NCBI GenBank assembly: GCA_020024595.1
Contig: JAHHTO010000081.1
Span: 1-10,610, forward strand
Direction: 5' to 3'
Source of the DNA: Schaedlerella sp.
GTDB lineage: Bacteria; Bacillota; Clostridia; Lachnospirales; Lachnospiraceae
DNA length: 10,610 nucleotides
Under the pieces are notes generated by a model. That model did no database searches. It was not told the DNA's origin and was given only the letters and a program-made list of their open reading frames with translations. Every line of letters starts with the position of its first letter. Within the stretch, counting starts at the first letter, position 1. Below are positions 7,237 to 10,610 of this stretch, one piece after another. The translations under genes and the position numbers were made by a program.

Positions 7237-7270
7237 TACAGAAGTAGATGATATCACATCTACTTCTGTA
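7237..7270 (+). other. Perfect 14-bp stem-loop between EIID and the SIS gene
   Basis: TACAGAAGTAGATG (7237-7250) pairs perfectly with CATCTACTTCTGTA (7257-7270) around a 6-base loop (ATATCA). No T-run follows on either strand close enough for a canonical terminator; the plus strand continues AACATGTAAAAAGG. It lies 24 bases before the SIS gene ribosome binding site. A transcript-stability or processing structure, a leaky attenuator, or a DNA operator are all possible. Confidence 0.6.
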
Positions 7271-7307
7271 AACATGTAAAAAGGAAAAAATATAAGGAGA
7301 AAGTATT

Positions 7308-8012
7308 ATGGCATTTGAATTTTTTGATAAGGCTAAAGAAATTATGGAAAAACTGGAAAAGACACAGCAGGAGAATATTCACAATGCAGCATTGTTGATT
7401 TCGGAGTCTATCAGAAACGGAGGTATCATTCAGGCATTTGGAAGTGGACACTCCTATGCAGGTGCGATTGAAGTGTGTGGACGGGCAGGTGGTCTTATCC
7501 CATCGAAAGTTGTTCGTGACCATTCAGAAGGTATTTTTGAGAGTGTAGAGGGAAATGCTTATTTTTTGATGCGTCAAGTAGATGTTCAGCCAGAGGATGT
7601 TTTTATTATTATATCAAATTCTGGGCGTAATCCGATGAGTATTGAGATGGCAGAATATGTAAAGAAAAAAGGCTGTAAGTTGATCGTTGCGACAGCGTTG
7701 GAAGTGTCCAAATCATCTACATCTCGCCACTCTTCAGGAAAACTTTTGTACGAATATGCAGATGTAGTTCTGGATAATCAGTCACAGTTTGGAGATGCTG
7801 CACTTGAAGTTGAAGGATTTGACAGCAAAGTATGTGGTACTTCATCTTTCAGTACATGTCTTCTGCTTCAGCAGACGATATATGAGGCAATCAAAGATAT
7901 GGTAGAAAAAGGATATGAGCCACCAGTATTTAAGAGTGCGAATATTGATGGTGGTAGAGAGTTCAATCAGACTATAGAAGAGAAATATGGAAGTCGTATC
8001 TGGCATAAATAA
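7308..8012 (+). CDS. SIS-domain phosphosugar-binding protein (COG4821/UPF0309-like), function unknown
   Basis: A single-domain SIS protein of 234 residues without an HTH, so it is not a regulator of the RpiR type. The N-terminal helix region 1-38 (FFDKAKEIMEKLEKTQQENI split over 5-24) resembles the SIS proteins annotated UPF0309. FGSGHS at 44-49 and ISNSGRNP at 102-109 are the two phosphosugar-binding loops. DHSEGIF at 71-77 and FGDAALEVEGF at 161-171 are further distinctive stretches. AAGGAGA at 7294-7300 supports the start. Members of the SIS fold are isomerases, aldose/ketose interconverting enzymes or lyases of phosphosugars. The position between the PTS and nagA suggests action on the phosphorylated import product, for example isomerisation, epimerisation or ether/glycoside handling of an N-acetylhexosamine phosphate (inference). 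It is too divergent from GlmS, NagB or MurQ to be given one of those names. Confidence 0.85.
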   Translation: MAFEFFDKAKEIMEKLEKTQQENIHNAALLISESIRNGGIIQAFGSGHSYAGAIEVCGRAGGLIPSKVVRDHSEGIFESVEGNAYFLMRQVDVQPEDVFIIISNSGRNPMSIEMAEYVKKKGCKLIVATALEVSKSSTSRHSSGKLLYEYADVVLDNQSQFGDAALEVEGFDSKVCGTSSFSTCLLLQQTIYEAIKDMVEKGYEPPVFKSANIDGGREFNQTIEEKYGSRIWHK

Positions 8013-8060
8013 GTTGAACTATTTCAAAAATTGTTATAAGATATAGTTATAGTATTTTAG

Positions 8061-8104
8061 AAAGGAATTGGGCAAACAGACAGATAAAGATGTGTCTGAG
8101 ACCC
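8061..8104 (+). promoter_or_regulatory. Distant Shine-Dalgarno bridged to the nagA start by a hairpin
   Basis: No usable ribosome binding site lies within 12 bases of any nagA start; only a weak GAG (8098-8100) is there. AAAGGA (8061-8066) is 39 bases before the ATG. Between them GGG (8070-8072) can pair with CCC (8102-8104), and CAGACA (8077-8082) with TGTCTG (8093-8098). Folding this would leave the AAAGGA about five bases from the ATG at 8106. This is a structural inference from the sequence alone. Confidence 0.4.
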
Positions 8105-8105
8105 T

Positions 8106-9248
8106 ATGATGACGATGAAAGTATTAAAAAATAAAATAATCTATACCGGAGATAGAAAGATTGAGAATGGATATATCCGCTATGGGGAGCGGATCTCAGA
8201 AGTTGATGAGATGAGAAACTATAGCCCGCAGGATGATGATGAGGTCATTGAGATAGACGGAGACTATATCGTTCCAGGATTTATTGATGTTCACAGCCAT
8301 GGTGGATATGGATTTGATGCCATGGATGCCTCACCAGAGGAGATTGACTGGATGGTAAGGCAGATGGCGGCAAAGGAAGGGATTACTTCTTATTTCTGTA
8401 CAACAATGACGCAGACTTATGAAAACATTGAAAAGGCACTGGTAAACATCAAGGAAGCTGCCGAGAAGAATCCGATTATTCAGGGAATCCATCTTGAAGG
8501 CCCATTTATTTCTATTGATTATAAAGGTGCTCAGGATGCTTCTTATATTAAAAAACCAGACGAAAAAGTGTTGGCTCATTGGGATGAAATAAGTGGTAAT
8601 AGGATAAGAATTGTCACTTATGCGCCAGAGGAAGCATCAGAGCTTTTTGAAAATTGGTGTTTAGCAAACAGGGTTGTCCCAAGTGTAGGACATTCGAATG
8701 CAACATTTAATCAGTTATGTGCATGTAAAGCATGTCATGTGACGCATTTGTATAATGCACAAAGAGGATTAAACCACAGAGAACCTGGGGTAACAGGGTA
8801 TGGTATGCTGACAGATGGTGTGAATGTTGAGATGATATGCGATGGAATCCATGTCAGACCGAAGATGGTCTATATGGCATATAAAGTAAAAGGCAGTAAT
8901 GGTGTAGAATTAGTCACTGACTCTATGCGAGCAAAAGGTATGCCAGAGGGAAAAAGTGAACTAGGTGGACAGACTGTTTATGTAAAAGATGGCACAGCAA
9001 GACTGGAGGATGGCACGATTGCAGGAAGCGTGCTGACCTATATCAAAGCCTTCCAGAATATTATGAAGTTTACTGGGGCAAGTATAGAGGAAGCCGTGAA
9101 GATGAGTTCTGGTAATCAGGCGAAAGAGTTCGGTCTTACACAAAAAGGTGCAATTAAGACAGGGAAAGATGCAGATTTTGTCGTGCTAGATCAGGCATAT
9201 GAGTTGAGAGGAACGATTAGTTTAGGAGAATTTGTGACAGCAGAGTAA
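8106..9248 (+). CDS. nagA: N-acetylglucosamine-6-phosphate deacetylase
   Basis: An amidohydrolase that converts GlcNAc-6-P to glucosamine-6-P and acetate, the entry to amino-sugar catabolism. At 380 residues the length is normal. Metal and catalytic motifs are present: H63 and H65 in DVHSHGGYG, E131 in HLEGPF, H196 in GHSNA, H214 in THLYNAQ, H249 in DGIH, and the catalytic aspartate D272 in TDSM. HREPG follows at 224-228 and AGS at 306-308. Two positions differ from common NagA: Q instead of M after HLYNA, and TDSM where TDAM is usual. Start choice is uncertain: ATGs at 8106, 8109 and 8115 are in frame, and none has a close ribosome binding site. It is the last gene of the cluster. No glucosamine-6-P deaminase gene follows, so that step must be encoded elsewhere. 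Another N-acetylhexosamine-6-P, such as GalNAc-6-P, remains possible as substrate. Confidence 0.9.
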   Translation: MMTMKVLKNKIIYTGDRKIENGYIRYGERISEVDEMRNYSPQDDDEVIEIDGDYIVPGFIDVHSHGGYGFDAMDASPEEIDWMVRQMAAKEGITSYFCTTMTQTYENIEKALVNIKEAAEKNPIIQGIHLEGPFISIDYKGAQDASYIKKPDEKVLAHWDEISGNRIRIVTYAPEEASELFENWCLANRVVPSVGHSNATFNQLCACKACHVTHLYNAQRGLNHREPGVTGYGMLTDGVNVEMICDGIHVRPKMVYMAYKVKGSNGVELVTDSMRAKGMPEGKSELGGQTVYVKDGTARLEDGTIAGSVLTYIKAFQNIMKFTGASIEEAVKMSSGNQAKEFGLTQKGAIKTGKDADFVVLDQAYELRGTISLGEFVTAE

Positions 9249-9253
9249 AATCT

Positions 9254-9325
9254 AAAAAGCAGAGAGGGGCAGACGATTTCTTGGTTTAGCAGCTTAGCTA
9301 GTCCAAAAATCGTCCGCCCCTCTCT
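9254..9325 (-). terminator. Long hairpin terminator between nagA and the alcohol dehydrogenase
   Basis: Bases 9261-9270 (AGAGAGGGGC) pair with 9316-9325. After one A-C mismatch, 9272-9279 pair with 9307-9314; after a bulged C, 9281-9284 pair with 9303-9306; and a TAGC/GCTA tip closes the 65-base structure. On the minus strand the stem is followed two bases later by five T's (9258-9254), the form of an intrinsic terminator for the dehydrogenase gene. No T-run follows on the plus strand, though the stem may still protect the nagA transcript end. Confidence 0.75.
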
Positions 9326-9367
9326 CATAAGGTTATTGAAAAGTATTATTTATGTTCTAACAATTTC

Positions 9368-10558
9368 TTATTTTGACATATTATATATCTTAATAATATC
9401 GTCTTTCTTGAGAGTCTGGAAAAATCCAACACTTCCACCACCGGTAGCAATACATTTATCAGCCATTTCTTCGATTTGACTATCTGTAGGTGTTATACCC
9501 AATTCGTGTAAATTAATTGGCATTCCTATTTTTTTACACCAATTCTCCCAAGCTTTAATTCCCTCTAAAGCTGTCTCTTCTATATTGTAGAAATTTTCAC
9601 TGACATTAAAGACACGAACTGCAAATTGAGCAAATCGAGCAGGATTTGATCGATATACATATCGAGCCCAACTTCCCCAAATAGCGCATAATCCTGCACC
9701 ATGTGCTACATCGAACATTCCGCCCAATTCATGTTCAATTTTGTGAGATGCAAAATCTGACTGACGCCCAGTTCCTGTAAGACCATTGTGAGAAATGCTT
9801 CCTGCCCACATAAGTGTGGCACGTGATTCATAATCATTTGGAGTGTCGATTACTTTTAAAGTTGCATCTCTTACGGCAGTGAGAAGCCCTTCTGCAATTC
9901 GATCAATCAAATCTACATTTTTTGTGTTAGTAAAGTATCGTTCCATTGTATGCATCATGATGTCAGATGCACCACTTGCTGTTTGATATGCTGGTAAGGT
10001 ATATGTGAGTTCTGGATTCATACATGCAAAAAGCGGACGTGCACAATCATGATTATAAGAACGCTTTAAATTTTTTTGCCCGTTGTATTCTTCGATTGTA
10101 ATGACCATAGAATTACTGGTTTCAGATCCTGTAGCAGCAATGGTTGAGATACATCCAATCGGAGCAATTTTATCCGTTTTCACTTTTCCCATTAATAAGT
10201 CTTCCAATTCAAAATCATTTGCCAGTCCATATGCGATTCCTTTGGCAGAATCAATGGCACTTCCTCCACCAATTGGCAGAATAAAGTCTACGCCTTCTTT
10301 CTTGGCAAGAGCGATCCCTTTCTTTACAAGACTTAGCCTTGGATTAGGAACAACCCCATCTAAATCAATATATTCTAAACCTGCATCAGTTAGCCCTTTA
10401 TGTACACGGTCTAAAGTACCATTTTTTTGCAAGTAATCTCCACCGAAGTGTACTAATACTTTATGACCTCCAAGAGCTTTGATTTCTTCACCAACTTCTG
10501 ATTCTACATTTTTTCCAAAAATAACTTTAGTAGGATTATGAAATGTAAAATTATCCAT
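9368..10558 (-). CDS. Iron-containing alcohol dehydrogenase, YqhD/BdhA (butanol dehydrogenase) type
   Basis: A group III metal-dependent alcohol dehydrogenase, most likely NADPH-linked, reducing aldehydes to alcohols in the cytoplasm. The 396 residues align in order with E. coli YqhD and clostridial BdhA: the opening MDNFTFHNPTKVIFG, the nucleotide-binding GGGSAIDSAK at 97-106, ATGSETSNS at 142-150, and metal ligands D199, H203, H272 and H286. All four ligands are present. AAGGAGGT (10566-10573) lies 7 bases from the start codon. It is convergent with nagA and monocistronic in this window. Lactaldehyde from fucose breakdown can be reduced by enzymes of this superfamily, but sequence resemblance is to YqhD/BdhA rather than FucO, and the gene is on the other strand, so a link to fucose is not claimed. 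The terminator at 9254-9325 ends its transcript. Confidence 0.93.
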   Translation of the reverse strand: MDNFTFHNPTKVIFGKNVESEVGEEIKALGGHKVLVHFGGDYLQKNGTLDRVHKGLTDAGLEYIDLDGVVPNPRLSLVKKGIALAKKEGVDFILPIGGGSAIDSAKGIAYGLANDFELEDLLMGKVKTDKIAPIGCISTIAATGSETSNSMVITIEEYNGQKNLKRSYNHDCARPLFACMNPELTYTLPAYQTASGASDIMMHTMERYFTNTKNVDLIDRIAEGLLTAVRDATLKVIDTPNDYESRATLMWAGSISHNGLTGTGRQSDFASHKIEHELGGMFDVAHGAGLCAIWGSWARYVYRSNPARFAQFAVRVFNVSENFYNIEETALEGIKAWENWCKKIGMPINLHELGITPTDSQIEEMADKCIATGGGSVGFFQTLKKDDIIKIYNMSK

Positions 10559-10565
10559 AAATACT

Positions 10566-10599
10566 ACCTCCTTAATATATAAATTTGGTTTTAATTATA
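10566..10599 (-). promoter_or_regulatory. Ribosome binding site and -10 box of the alcohol dehydrogenase gene
   Basis: On the minus strand a perfect TATAAT (complement of 10594-10599) lies ahead of a full AAGGAGGT (complement of 10566-10573), giving a leader of about 30 bases. The matching -35 would fall beyond the right edge of the window, so the promoter is incomplete here. Confidence 0.5.
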
Positions 10600-10610
10600 G
10601 ATATAAAAGC

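Noticed and set aside
8090..8134. Small open frame (14 codons) overlapping the nagA start, possible leader peptide
   Set aside because: Its ATG is 23 bases from the AAAGGA and lies in the hairpin loop; nothing else supports translation.
10083..10436. 117-codon plus-strand open frame inside the alcohol dehydrogenase gene
   Set aside because: Antisense shadow of a fully conserved enzyme; the translation has no recognisable motif.
9368..10558. Lactaldehyde reductase FucO acting on fucose breakdown products
   Set aside because: The sequence aligns with YqhD/BdhA over its length and lacks the FucO-type N-terminal and substrate-region sequence; it is also convergent to the cluster rather than part of it.

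Overview
The window reads as chromosomal DNA of a low-GC Gram-positive gut anaerobe, most likely a Lachnospiraceae-type Clostridia. The grounds are AT-rich sequence, strong AGGAGG-type ribosome binding sites, tightly packed genes, and the gene types present (AzlCD, MurR/RpiR regulator, mannose-family PTS, YqhD/BdhA-type iron alcohol dehydrogenase). The organism is an inference; no RNA gene or marker gene is present to fix it. I see no tRNA, rRNA, CRISPR array, insertion sequence or phage gene.

Layout. Bases 1-964 hold the 3' part of azlC and a complete azlD, a two-gene branched-chain amino acid exporter. Bases 1132-1677 hold a stand-alone ADP-ribose-type Nudix hydrolase with its own extended -10 promoter. 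Bases 1836-2654 hold a MurR/RpiR-family regulator with an HTH and a SIS phosphosugar-binding domain. Tail to tail with it, overlapping by 4 bp, is a minus-strand CutC-family gene (2651-3082) that lacks the middle of the usual protein. Then comes a 238-bp divergent control region (3083-3320) with four CATAAAA repeats, a perfect TATAAT box and a 16-bp palindrome.

Bases 3321-9248 form one co-directional catabolic cluster: cytoplasmic GH29 alpha-L-fucosidase, PTS EIIAB fusion, EIIC, EIID (mannose/sorbose family), a SIS-domain protein of unknown function, and an N-acetylglucosamine-6-phosphate deacetylase (NagA). The simplest reading is import and phosphorylation of a fucosylated N-acetylhexosamine (for example Fuc-alpha-1,3/1,4-GlcNAc from mucin, milk or Lewis-type glycans), intracellular release of L-fucose, then deacetylation of GlcNAc-6-P to glucosamine-6-P. 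It resembles in concept the alf operons of Lacticaseibacillus casei. No fucose isomerase, kinase or aldolase and no nagB are in the window, so the fucose may be excreted or handled elsewhere. The regulator probably senses a phosphosugar from this pathway.

The right end (9368-10558, minus strand) is a YqhD/BdhA-type iron-dependent alcohol dehydrogenase converging on nagA. A 65-nt long hairpin lies between them and acts as a terminator at least for the dehydrogenase strand. Noteworthy non-coding structures are that hairpin, a perfect 14-bp stem-loop between EIID and the SIS gene, and a hairpin separating a distant Shine-Dalgarno from the nagA start codon.
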